NCBI RefSeq assembly: GCF_014190915.1
Contig: NZ_JACHVU010000002.1
Coordinates: 434,001 to 498,000 of the forward strand
DNA from: Mycolicibacterium iranicum
GTDB lineage: Bacteria > Actinomycetota > Actinomycetes > Mycobacteriales > Mycobacteriaceae
Direction of reading: 5' to 3'
Length of the DNA stretch: 64,000 nucleotides
Of this stretch, positions 25,199-33,558 are shown one piece after another. The notes beneath the pieces are model-generated. The model was not told where the DNA came from and ran no database searches. It saw nothing but the letters and a program-made list of their open reading frames with translations. Within the stretch, counting starts at the first letter, position 1. Every line of letters begins with the position of its first letter. The position numbers were made by a program, and so were the translations under genes.

Positions 25199-28100
25199 TG
25201 GACACCCTGCAGCGCGACGCGCTGGCCTCGCTGCGGCTGACCTGGGCGCCGACTTCCGACGACCTGTGGCGTCCCCAGGCCGCCACCCATGTGAAGGGGC
25301 TCAACGAGCACGCCGTCGACGAGGTGATGGGCGCGTTCGGCGACGCCCTGCGCGACGAGGCGTCCGCGCCGCTGGGTGTCGTCATCCGCGGCCCCGCCGG
25401 GTCGGGAAAGACGCACCTGCTGGGCCAGATCCGCGAACGCGCCCAGGCCGACGGTGGCTACTTCTTCGTGGTCGAGTTGCTCGACGCGGCCAGCTTTTGG
25501 CAGTCGGTGCGCAGTGGCGTGCTGGAGAGTCTCGGCCGGCCGGGAACACAGCGGGAGACCCAACTCAAGGACCTGCTGTGGGAGCTGTCGTCGTTGGCGC
25601 ACGTGTCGCGCGCCGACCGCCGCGCGATCATCGGCGATGACGACCTCGACGCCGAGACGCTGTACCGCTTCATCAAAGCGCTCTCGCTGGTGGCCAAAGA
25701 GACTGTCCGGCAATGCCATCAGGTGCTGCGCGCGCTGGTGCTGCTGGCGTCCAACGACTTCATCGCCCACGACATCGGCGAAGGCTTCCTGCAGGGCAGC
25801 GAGGAATTCAGCGTCGAGGAGCGCGGGCCGTGGGGGCTGCGGTCGGCGCCGACGTCGGCGCAGGAGTGCGTCCGCGACGTCTCCCGGCTGGTCGCTCTGG
25901 CCGGGCCGTCGGTGCTCGCCGTGGACCAGATCGACACCCTGCTGGCGCAGTCGCTGGCGGGCGACACCGGTGACGGTGTGCTCGAGCAGGTCGCCCACGG
26001 CCTGATGTCCCTGCGGCAGACCATGCGGCGCACCGTTCCGGTGGTGGCGTGCCTTCCCGCGGTGTGGGAGCACATCCAGCAGCGTGCGGCCGCGAGCGTC
26101 GCCGACAGGTTCCGGATGACGGGCGTGCTGTCGCCGCTGCCCAGCGCCGACGTCGGACGGGCGATCCTGGAGCGCCGGTTCGCGGCCAGCTACGCCGGGG
26201 CCGGGTTCGCGCCGCCGTACGCCAGCTGGCCGATCGCCCCGGTCGCGTTCGACGAGGCCCCGTCCTACACGCCGCGGCAGTTGCTGATCCGCGCCGACAC
26301 CCACGTGCGCGAATGCCTCAAACACGGCGAGGTCGTCGAGCTGGAACATCTCGGTGCGGAAGCGCAGCCCACGTGGGAACCGCAGCGCGACAACGACAGT
26401 GGCTCGGTGTCCGCGGTGCTGGATCGCCGCTTCGCCGAGTATCGGCGGCGTGCAGTGCCCGAAGCGGCCCTCGCCCACGACGGCGAGGACATCACGATGC
26501 CCGAGCTGCTGTCGGCCGCGCTGACGGCGTGGATCGCCGAGCGCGACGGAGAGCGCACGTTCGTGTGCGATCCGCCGCCCGGCACGCACGTGACCCTGCA
26601 CGCGCGCCTGCGCGAGAGCCTCGACGACACCACCGAGGACGAGCGGCACTGGGCGTTTCGCGCCATCTCGGCGACCAATGCCAGCGCGGCTCTGAGCCGG
26701 GTGCGCAAAGCGGTGGACGCCAGCGGTTTCAGCGCGGAGTCCGACCGGCGGCAGCTGTTCCTGTTGCGCAACGCCCCGTGGCCGAGCGGGAAGAAGACCG
26801 CCGAGGAGATCGAACAGTTCCACGCCGCAGGCGGGCGTACCGTCCCGCTGTCGGTCGAGGACATCCGGACCATGACCGCGCTGCGGGATCTGTTCGCCGA
26901 CGACGACCACGAGCTCCCGGGGTGGCTGCGAGCGCGCCGTCCCGCGCACGGCCTTTCGCTGTTCGCCGAGGCGCTCGGGGACGGCCGGGAAGCCGCCGTG
27001 GACCTCCCGACCGCGGAGCCGGCCGACTCGCCGGAGCCCGCGGCAGAGCCCGAACCCGAACCCGTCGCCGAGTACGACGTGCCCGACGGTGCCATGCCGC
27101 TCGGTCTCGATCTGCGCACCGAAGCGCCTGTGACCGTTGATCTCTCGGCGCTGCGCAAGCACGTCGCGATCTTCGCCGGCTCCGGGTCGGGCAAGACGGT
27201 GCTGATCCGGCGCCTCGTCGAAGAGTGCGCGCTGCGCGGTGTGTCCTCGATCGTGCTCGACCCGAACAACGACCTGTCGCGGCTGGGCACCGCCTGGCCG
27301 CAGCTGCCGCCGGGCTGGCGTCCCTCCGACAGCGAGCGCGCCGACGACTACCTGCGCCACACCGAGGTGACGGTCTGGACGCCTCGGCGCACCAACGGCC
27401 GGCCGCTGGCGTTCCAGCCGCTGCCCGACTTCGCCAGTGTCCTCGACGACCACGACGAGTTCACCGAGGCGGTCGAGTCGGCGTGCTCGGCGCTGGAACC
27501 CCGCGCGCTGATCACCGGCAGGACCCAGAAGGCCACCCGAGCTCGGGCAGTGCTGCGAGAAGCGTTGCAGCACTATGGGAGAACGCCGTCACCGACACTG
27601 GAGGGTTTCATCCGGCTGCTGGCCGACCTCCCCGAGGACGCCAGCGACATGGCCGACGCGCACGGCATCGCCGGCGATCTCTCGCAGAACCTGCGGGCCG
27701 CGATGGTCAACGATCCGCTGTTCGGCGGCGCCGGAACACCCGTCGACCCCGGTGTGCTGCTGACGCCGTCCGACGGCTACCGCGCCAGGGTCTCGGTGAT
27801 CAGCATGATCGGGCTGCCCTCCGACGAGCAGCGACAGAGCTTCGTCAACCAACTGCAGATGGCTTTGTTCGCGTGGATCAAGCGCAACCCCGCCGGTGAG
27901 CGGCCGCTCGGTGGACTGCTCGTCATGGACGAGGCCCAGAACTTCGCACCCGCACGGGGTTTCACCCCCTGCACGCGCAGCACCCTGGCGCTGTCGTCGC
28001 AGGCTCGCAAGTACGGGCTCGGCCTGGTGTTCGCCACCCAAGCGCCCAAGGGCATCAACCTGAACATCCCGGGCAACGCGGCCACCCAGTTCTACGGCCT

Positions 28101-28320
28101 GCTCAACGCACCGGCGCAGATCGAGGCCGCCCGTGAGATGGCCCGGGCGAAAGGCGGTCTGGTCGACGACATCAGCCGGCTGCGTGCAGGCAACTTCTAC
28201 GTCGCCACCGAGGGGGAGTCCTTCCACCGCATCGTCGCGCCGTGGTGCCTGTCGTATCACCCGCCGAGCCCGCCGTCGGCGGAGGACGTGCTGCGGCTGG
28301 CCCAGGCTCGGCCACTGTGA
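25198..28320 (+). CDS. Double ATPase: N-terminal AAA and C-terminal HerA/VirB4-like motor
   Basis: A 1040-residue protein with two P-loop modules. The N-terminal AAA module (about 30-370) has Walker A GPAGSGKT at 65-72 and Walker B VLAVDQIDTLL near 240, of the Orc1/STAND-like sort. A linker with an acidic Pro/Glu run (about 610-630) leads to a HerA/VirB4/FtsK-like module (about 640-1020): Walker A GSGSGKT near 661, LDPNNDL, Walker B LLVMDEAQNF near 908, and the SSQARKYGLGLVFATQAPKG block typical of HerA hexamers. HerA-type motors pump DNA or RNA. No NurA, SIR2 or other nuclease gene is adjacent; the partner is the winged-helix protein. Confidence 0.7.
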   Translation: MDTLQRDALASLRLTWAPTSDDLWRPQAATHVKGLNEHAVDEVMGAFGDALRDEASAPLGVVIRGPAGSGKTHLLGQIRERAQADGGYFFVVELLDAASFWQSVRSGVLESLGRPGTQRETQLKDLLWELSSLAHVSRADRRAIIGDDDLDAETLYRFIKALSLVAKETVRQCHQVLRALVLLASNDFIAHDIGEGFLQGSEEFSVEERGPWGLRSAPTSAQECVRDVSRLVALAGPSVLAVDQIDTLLAQSLAGDTGDGVLEQVAHGLMSLRQTMRRTVPVVACLPAVWEHIQQRAAASVADRFRMTGVLSPLPSADVGRAILERRFAASYAGAGFAPPYASWPIAPVAFDEAPSYTPRQLLIRADTHVRECLKHGEVVELEHLGAEAQPTWEPQRDNDSGSVSAVLDRRFAEYRRRAVPEAALAHDGEDITMPELLSAALTAWIAERDGERTFVCDPPPGTHVTLHARLRESLDDTTEDERHWAFRAISATNASAALSRVRKAVDASGFSAESDRRQLFLLRNAPWPSGKKTAEEIEQFHAAGGRTVPLSVEDIRTMTALRDLFADDDHELPGWLRARRPAHGLSLFAEALGDGREAAVDLPTAEPADSPEPAAEPEPEPVAEYDVPDGAMPLGLDLRTEAPVTVDLSALRKHVAIFAGSGSGKTVLIRRLVEECALRGVSSIVLDPNNDLSRLGTAWPQLPPGWRPSDSERADDYLRHTEVTVWTPRRTNGRPLAFQPLPDFASVLDDHDEFTEAVESACSALEPRALITGRTQKATRARAVLREALQHYGRTPSPTLEGFIRLLADLPEDASDMADAHGIAGDLSQNLRAAMVNDPLFGGAGTPVDPGVLLTPSDGYRARVSVISMIGLPSDEQRQSFVNQLQMALFAWIKRNPAGERPLGGLLVMDEAQNFAPARGFTPCTRSTLALSSQARKYGLGLVFATQAPKGINLNIPGNAATQFYGLLNAPAQIEAAREMARAKGGLVDDISRLRAGNFYVATEGESFHRIVAPWCLSYHPPSPPSAEDVLRLAQARPL

Positions 28321-29384
28321 CCGCCCGGAGTCCGGGGTCGGGTTCCCGCCGCTACGTCGTGATCGGCGCCGGCGCCGTCGGCGGCACGGTCGGGGGCGCT
28401 CTCGCGAGGGCGGGAGCCGACGTGCTGCTGGTCGCGCGCGGCGAGCACGCGCAGGTGCTGGCGGCGAACGGATTGATTCTGCGCACCCCCGACGGCGCGT
28501 TCGAGATCGACGTGGCGGTCGCGTCCTCGCCCGAGGACGTGCGACTCACCGACGACGACGTGCTGGTGTTCGCCACCAAGACCCACCAACTCGATGCGGC
28601 CCTGCAGGACTGGGCGGATCAGCCGGTCCACGGCGGGGCCGGTGTGATCGGCACGGCGGGCGAGCGGCTGCCGGTGCTGACCGCCCTCAACGGTGTGGTG
28701 GCCGAGGAGAGGGCGCTGCGCCTGTTCGCCCGCGTGTTCGGGATCTGCGTGTGGATGCCGGCCGCGCACGTCACCCCGGGTGAGGTCATCGCGAAATCCT
28801 GGCCCGTCGCCGGGCAGTTCCACATCGCGCGGTGGCCCGCCGAGCTGGCGTCGGCCGAGGACGCCGACCTGCTCGACGAAGTCGCGCGCACCTGGACGGC
28901 CGCCGGCATCGTCGTGAAGCTGCCGGCCGACGTCGCGCCGTGGAAATACAACAAGCTGTTGAGCAACCTCAGCAATGCCGTCGTGGCGCTGACCGGATCG
29001 GCCCGCGAGGGCTTTGTCGAGACCGCTGTCGTCGACGAGGGGAAAGCTGTTCTCGCACAGGCGGGTATCGACTACATATCGTTCGACGTGTCCACGGCCG
29101 CGCGTGCCGACGGGCCGACGCTGCGTCCGGTCCCCGGGACCGACGAGGTCATCCCGAATTCGACGTGGCAGTCGCTGGCCCGCAGCACGGGCAGCGTCGA
29201 GACGGACTTCCTCAACGGCGAGATCGTCCTGATCGCCCACCGGTGCGGCGCCGCCGCCCCGCTGAACACCGCGCTGGCACGTCTGGCCCGCGAGGCCGCG
29301 AAGAACGGGCGCGGCCCCGGAGAGTTCACCGAAACCGAACTGGCGCAACGTCTCGGGATCGCCGCCTCGCCGGAGGAATCATGA
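28317..29384 (+). CDS. Ketopantoate-reductase (ApbA/PanE) family dehydrogenase
   Basis: A 355-residue NADP-dependent enzyme of the 2-dehydropantoate 2-reductase family. The Rossmann motif VIGAGAVGGTVGGALARAGADVLLVARG is at about 15-42, and the C-terminal domain has PWKYNKLLSNLSNAV with the catalytic lysine. The length exceeds typical PanE (about 300) and the pathway role is uncertain; many paralogues act on other 2-oxo acids. The GTG at 28317 overlaps the ATPase stop (GTGA). It overlaps the rhodanese gene by four bases. Confidence 0.75.
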   Translation: MTARSPGSGSRRYVVIGAGAVGGTVGGALARAGADVLLVARGEHAQVLAANGLILRTPDGAFEIDVAVASSPEDVRLTDDDVLVFATKTHQLDAALQDWADQPVHGGAGVIGTAGERLPVLTALNGVVAEERALRLFARVFGICVWMPAAHVTPGEVIAKSWPVAGQFHIARWPAELASAEDADLLDEVARTWTAAGIVVKLPADVAPWKYNKLLSNLSNAVVALTGSAREGFVETAVVDEGKAVLAQAGIDYISFDVSTAARADGPTLRPVPGTDEVIPNSTWQSLARSTGSVETDFLNGEIVLIAHRCGAAAPLNTALARLAREAAKNGRGPGEFTETELAQRLGIAASPEES

Positions 29385-30217
29385 GCGATGTGTTCATCAC
29401 CGCCGACGAGTTGGCGCGGCGGCTCGACGCCGAGGAGCCCGTCACGCTGCTCGACGTCCGCTGGTCGCTGCCCGAACCCGACGGCACCGCAGCCTACGAG
29501 GCGGGGCATCTCCCCGGCGCGGTGTACGTCTCGCTCGACGACGACCTCTCCGACCACACCGTCACCGGCCGCGGGCGTCACCCGCTGCCGTCCGGTGCGG
29601 CGGTGCAGGCGGCCGCGCGACGCTGGGGCGTGCGCGACGGGGTGCCCGTCGTCGTCTACGACGACTGGAATCGCGCCGGCTCGGCGCGTGCGTGGTGGGT
29701 GCTGACCGCCGCCGGCATCGCCGACGTGCGGATACTCGACGGCGGGTTGGCCGCCTGGCCCGGCGAACTGCACACGGGCGCAGTGACTCCGGAGCCCGGA
29801 GACGTCACCGTGGCTCATGACGACCTCTACGCCGGCGCCCTGCCGACCATCGCCGCCGACGACGCACTCGACACCCCGACGCTTCTCGACGCCCGCGCCC
29901 CGGAGCGCTACCGGGGCGAGCACGAACCCGTCGACCCGGTAGCGGGCCACATCCCCGGGGCCGTCAACGTGCCGAGCACCAGCCTGCTTTCAGAGGACGG
30001 CACCCTGCGCGCGGACCTCACCGAGATGTTCGGCGCGCGCGGCGTCGGCCCCGGGACGGATGTCGCGGTGTACTGCGGGTCGGGCGTGACCGCCTCGGTG
30101 GTCGTCGCGGCGCTCGCGCACTCCGGCGTCGACGCCGCCCTGTTCCCCGGGTCGTGGTCGCAGTGGAGCGCCGAGCCCTCGCGCCCGGTGGCCGTGGGGC
30201 CGTCTGCCCCGGAATAG
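29381..30217 (+). CDS. Two-domain sulfurtransferase (rhodanese), CGSGVT type
   Basis: A 278-residue tandem rhodanese. The C-terminal domain carries the persulfide cysteine in VYCGSGVT (about 226-233), the loop found in thiosulfate or mercaptopyruvate sulfurtransferases. The N-terminal domain has Asp at the equivalent place (VVYDDWNRAGSARAWW), so it is structural. Start ATG 29381, with GGAGG just upstream, overlaps the previous stop (ATGA). It is the first of three rhodaneses within 6 kb. Its stop codon lies inside the left arm of a strong inverted repeat. Confidence 0.85.
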   Translation: MSDVFITADELARRLDAEEPVTLLDVRWSLPEPDGTAAYEAGHLPGAVYVSLDDDLSDHTVTGRGRHPLPSGAAVQAAARRWGVRDGVPVVVYDDWNRAGSARAWWVLTAAGIADVRILDGGLAAWPGELHTGAVTPEPGDVTVAHDDLYAGALPTIAADDALDTPTLLDARAPERYRGEHEPVDPVAGHIPGAVNVPSTSLLSEDGTLRADLTEMFGARGVGPGTDVAVYCGSGVTASVVVAALAHSGVDAALFPGSWSQWSAEPSRPVAVGPSAPE

Positions 30218-30267
30218 CATTCCCGGTCGCAGAACCCGGCCCGACGACAGCCGGGAATGCTATTCCG
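30210..30267 (+). terminator. Long perfect inverted repeat after the first rhodanese gene
   Basis: CGGAATAGCATTCCCGG (30210-30226) pairs perfectly over 17 bp with 30251-30267 around a 24-nt loop. The left arm contains the TAG of the rhodanese gene. No U-tract follows. It may act as a terminator or RNA-stabilising hairpin, or be a regulator-binding pair of sites for the flavoprotein-ferredoxin genes that follow. Confidence 0.55.
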
Positions 30268-30375
30268 CGAAGAAAGAATCGTCGCGATCGCATCGGTGGC
30301 GTGGGGCGGACCCTTCGGGCAGGCTCGCTCGGTGCGTAGCGAACGACCGCAGCGGAAATCGGGAAGGCGGCTCGT

Positions 30376-31929
30376 CTGAACGCGCCGCCAGAAGCCGAGG
30401 CCCTCAATGCCGACGTTCTCGTCCTCGGTGGTGGGCCTGCGGGAACGTGGGCGGCGATCAAGGCGGCCGAAGCGGGGGCTGCTGTCGTCTTGGCCGACAA
30501 AGGCTTCACCGGCGCGAGCGGCGCGACTGCGTCGGCCGGCACCGGGGTCTGGTACGTCCAGGACGATCCGGAGCTCCGCGAGGCTGCAATGGCCAGGCGC
30601 GAGAAGGTCGGCGCGGGCCTGACCGACCGGGCGTGGATGTCGCGGGTACTCGACGACACGATTGTCCGGATGGACGAGCTCGCCCGCATCCAGCGCTATC
30701 CGTTCCCCGTCGACGGCCGTGGCCGTCAGATCCGCGAGGACCTGCAGGGCCCCGAGTACATGCGTCGTCAGCGTATCCGCCTGCAGCGCCTCGGGGTTCG
30801 CATTCTCGACCACACCCCGGCACTGGGTCTGCTCACCGACGGCGACGGAGTGGTGTCCGGGGCCACCGCGGTGCGCCGCGCCGACGGCCTGCCGCTGCGG
30901 ATCACCGCAGGTGCTGTCGTGCTCGCGACGGGTGGTTGTGCGTTCCAGTCCAAGACCATGGGCTGCGACACGAACACCGGAGACGGCGCGCTGATGGCCG
31001 CAGAAGCCGGGGCGGCGCTCTCGGGCATGGAATTCTCCTGCGCGTATGCGCTCGCGCCGAAGAACACGTCGATGACCAAGAACGCGTACTACGCATGGGC
31101 GACGTTCTACAGAAGCGAAGGAACGTTTCTCGAGGCGCCGGGTGCGACGAAGGACCGCACGCTGATCGCAGAGACACTGTTGAACGAGCCGGTGTACGCG
31201 CGGCTCGACCTTGCGCCCGAGTCCGACCGGGCCACGATGCGCACCGGCCAACCCAACTTCTTCCTGACGTTCGACCGTCTCGGGATCGATCCGTTCACCG
31301 AGATGTTCGAGATCACGCTGTTGTGCGAAGGCACGGTGCGCGGCACCGGTGGTGTGCGTATCGCCGAAATCGACTGCGCCACAGATGTTCCCGGGCTGTA
31401 TGCGGCCGGTGACGCCGCGACGAGGCAACTCATCGCCGGTGCTTACACCGGGGGTGGCGCGCACAACGCGTCGTGGGCGGCATGCTCAGGTGCCTGGGCG
31501 GGTCGCGGTGCTGCACAGTTCGCCCGCGCGCGAGGCGGGCCGCCGACGCACACGTCCGACGCCGGTGGGGCCGGAGCGGTATCCGTGGAGGCGCTGCCGG
31601 AGATCCAGCGGCTGTGCACGGCCTACGACATCAACTACCTCCGCCACGCCGAACGGCTGAAGCCGGCTCTGGCCGAACTCGACGCGCTGTGGGGTGCGGC
31701 CCGTGGCGGGAGCGGACTGCGCGCCCGCGAGGCCACCGCCATGCTTGCGCACGGCCGCTGGATGTACCACGCGGCGTTGCATCGCCAGGAATCTCGGGGT
31801 ATGCACCAGCGGGCCGACTTTCCCGCAGGGGACTCGGCGCAGCAGCACCGCCTGGTGACCGGCGGCCTCGATGAGCTGTGGACGGTCCCCGAACCGCAGT
31901 GGCTGGCCGACGGGAAGCGTGCCGCGTGA
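30376..31929 (+). CDS. FAD-dependent oxidoreductase, fumarate-reductase/AprA-like flavoprotein
   Basis: A 517-residue flavoprotein of the succinate dehydrogenase/fumarate reductase/APS reductase flavoprotein superfamily. The FAD motif VLVLGGGPAGTWAA begins at about residue 13, and a later FAD contact LYAAGDAATRQL lies near 340. No ATG, GTG or TTG exists in frame between the upstream stop (30337-30339) and the FAD motif. A CTG at 30376 has GGGAAGG eight bases upstream and is the best start; the next standard codon, TTG at 30490, would delete the FAD-binding fold. Its GTGA overlap with the ferredoxin gene suggests a two-subunit enzyme, probably in sulfur metabolism given the rhodaneses around it. 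Confidence 0.75.
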   Translation: MNAPPEAEALNADVLVLGGGPAGTWAAIKAAEAGAAVVLADKGFTGASGATASAGTGVWYVQDDPELREAAMARREKVGAGLTDRAWMSRVLDDTIVRMDELARIQRYPFPVDGRGRQIREDLQGPEYMRRQRIRLQRLGVRILDHTPALGLLTDGDGVVSGATAVRRADGLPLRITAGAVVLATGGCAFQSKTMGCDTNTGDGALMAAEAGAALSGMEFSCAYALAPKNTSMTKNAYYAWATFYRSEGTFLEAPGATKDRTLIAETLLNEPVYARLDLAPESDRATMRTGQPNFFLTFDRLGIDPFTEMFEITLLCEGTVRGTGGVRIAEIDCATDVPGLYAAGDAATRQLIAGAYTGGGAHNASWAACSGAWAGRGAAQFARARGGPPTHTSDAGGAGAVSVEALPEIQRLCTAYDINYLRHAERLKPALAELDALWGAARGGSGLRAREATAMLAHGRWMYHAALHRQESRGMHQRADFPAGDSAQQHRLVTGGLDELWTVPEPQWLADGKRAA

Positions 31930-32258
31930 TCGAGATCGTCGACAGGCAACGGTGCATCACCTGCGACAAGTGCATCGAGGTTTGCCCCACAAGGGTTTTC
32001 GACCGCGGTGCCGACGGCGTGCCGGTGATCGCCCGGCACGACAGCTGCCAGACGTGTTTCCAGTGCGAGGCCTACTGCCCGGTCGATGCGCTCTTCGTTG
32101 CGCCGCTGGTGCATCCCGCACCCGCGGACTCCCGGTTCCGCGATGTGGATGCGCTGCGGGAGGCGGGCCTGATCGGGGGCTACCGCGCCGCTCTCGGGTG
32201 GGGCCGCGGGCGATCCCCCGGAGCCCGTGACGCGGTGCAACCGCAGGCGCCGCAGTAA
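31926..32258 (+). CDS. Dicluster [4Fe-4S] ferredoxin, partner of the flavoprotein
   Basis: A 110-residue ferredoxin with two complete [4Fe-4S] cysteine sets: CITCDKCIEVCP at 10-21 and CQTCFQCEAYCP at 41-52. The C-terminal 45 residues form an extension (FRDVDALREAGLIGGYRAAL) without cysteines, which probably contacts the flavoprotein, as in AprB of APS reductase. GTG start at 31926 overlaps the flavoprotein stop. Convergent with the MFS gene, one base between stop codons. Confidence 0.85.
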   Translation: MIEIVDRQRCITCDKCIEVCPTRVFDRGADGVPVIARHDSCQTCFQCEAYCPVDALFVAPLVHPAPADSRFRDVDALREAGLIGGYRAALGWGRGRSPGARDAVQPQAPQ

Positions 32259-32259
32259 T

Positions 32260-33558
32260 TCACGGCTGCGGGTTCTCGGCGTCGTAGTCCTTGAACGCTG
32301 GTGTCCGGCGGGTCAGCACCCACGTCAGCAGGATCATCACGAGGCCGCCGGCCAGCAGCGGGCTCCAGAGGAACAGAGCGCTCGCCACCACACCGCTGAC
32401 CACGTCACCGATTCGCGGGCCGCCGGTGACCACCAACGTGTACAGACTCTGCACCCGCCCGCGGATATTGTCCGGGACCGCAGCCTGCAGCATGGCCATC
32501 CGGTAGATCGCGCCGATGTTGTCCACGGCGCCGCCGACGGCCAGCACCACAGCGAGCGCGGCGATCGCCGCGACGTTCGTGCCCCCGGGATGTGGGCGCA
32601 GGGCAGCCACCAGCACAACGGCACCGGCGGCGACGACAGTGACGCCGTAGACATAGGTGACCACCAGGATGGCTTGGCCCTGCCGGCGAATCGAGCCCGT
32701 CCACCCGGAGAAGAATCCCATCAGCATCGTTCCCGCTGCCGCAGCTGCCGCCAGCACGCCCACCGTCGTGACCCCGCCACCCATCGTCACGGCGCCGAGC
32801 GCGGGGAACAGCACGCGTGGCTGGGCCAGGCCCATCGCGATCGCATCGAGTGTGAGGCTGAACCTGACGTTGCTCGCCCGGCGCAGAAACGACAACCCGT
32901 CGGCGACCGCGCGCAGCGGACTCGACGGCGCCGCATCGACCGGACGCAGCGCCGGCAGCGTGAACACTCCGAGGAACGCCGCACAGTGCAATGCGACGTC
33001 GATCAGGTAGGCGGTGTGGAACCCGCCGGCGTTGACCGCAGTCGCGCCCAGCAGGGGGCCCAGCGTCGCCATCAGGCCCAGGTTGATGCCGTTGAGGGCG
33101 CCCGCGGCGGGCAGCAGCTGCTGCGGGAGAAGCCGCGGGATGATCGCGCGCCGGGTGATGCCACCGACCGTGCCCGCGGCCGCGTTGACGGTGGCGGCGG
33201 TGTACAGCAGCCACAGCGACGTGCCGCCGAGCACCGCGTGCACCGCGAGCACGACGATCGCGACCCACGAGATCACCGACGCCACCCACGCCACCCGGCG
33301 CCGGTCGAATCGGTCGGCCAGCGTGCCGCCGTACAGACCGCCGATGATGATCGGCCCCAACGCGATACCTGCGATCAGCGACACCGCGAACGTCGACGAG
33401 GTGATCGCATAGACCTGCAACGCGACGGTGACGACGGTCATCTCCTGGCCGATGCTGCCCAGCGCCGTACCGACCCACAGCCGCGTGAACGCGCGACTGC
33501 TCCGGAACGGCGTGACGTCGAGGAGAAGTCGGCGTTTCCGCTCGGTGGGCGGCGTCAC
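32260..33558 (-). CDS. MFS transporter
   Basis: A 432-residue 12-helix MFS_3-like transporter: the first helix region ALGSIGQEMTVVTVALQVY, the loop LADRFDRRRV between helices 2 and 3, and a basic N-terminus. The GTG at 33558 overlaps the stop of the upstream rhodanese gene (GTGA), so the two are probably co-translated. The pairing suggests export or import of a sulfur compound, but direction and substrate are unknown. Confidence 0.8.
   Translation of the reverse strand: MTPPTERKRRLLLDVTPFRSSRAFTRLWVGTALGSIGQEMTVVTVALQVYAITSSTFAVSLIAGIALGPIIIGGLYGGTLADRFDRRRVAWVASVISWVAIVVLAVHAVLGGTSLWLLYTAATVNAAAGTVGGITRRAIIPRLLPQQLLPAAGALNGINLGLMATLGPLLGATAVNAGGFHTAYLIDVALHCAAFLGVFTLPALRPVDAAPSSPLRAVADGLSFLRRASNVRFSLTLDAIAMGLAQPRVLFPALGAVTMGGGVTTVGVLAAAAAAGTMLMGFFSGWTGSIRRQGQAILVVTYVYGVTVVAAGAVVLVAALRPHPGGTNVAAIAALAVVLAVGGAVDNIGAIYRMAMLQAAVPDNIRGRVQSLYTLVVTGGPRIGDVVSGVVASALFLWSPLLAGGLVMILLTWVLTRRTPAFKDYDAENPQP

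Noticed and set aside
24970..27573. 867-codon minus-strand open frame opposite the double ATPase
   Set aside because: The plus strand encodes two clear P-loop modules in a coupled operon; the antisense translation is low-complexity Arg/Gln/His-rich sequence.
30490..31929. TTG start at 30490 for the flavoprotein
   Set aside because: It would remove the FAD-binding motif at about 30421-30450, which is in the same open frame and clearly conserved in kind.
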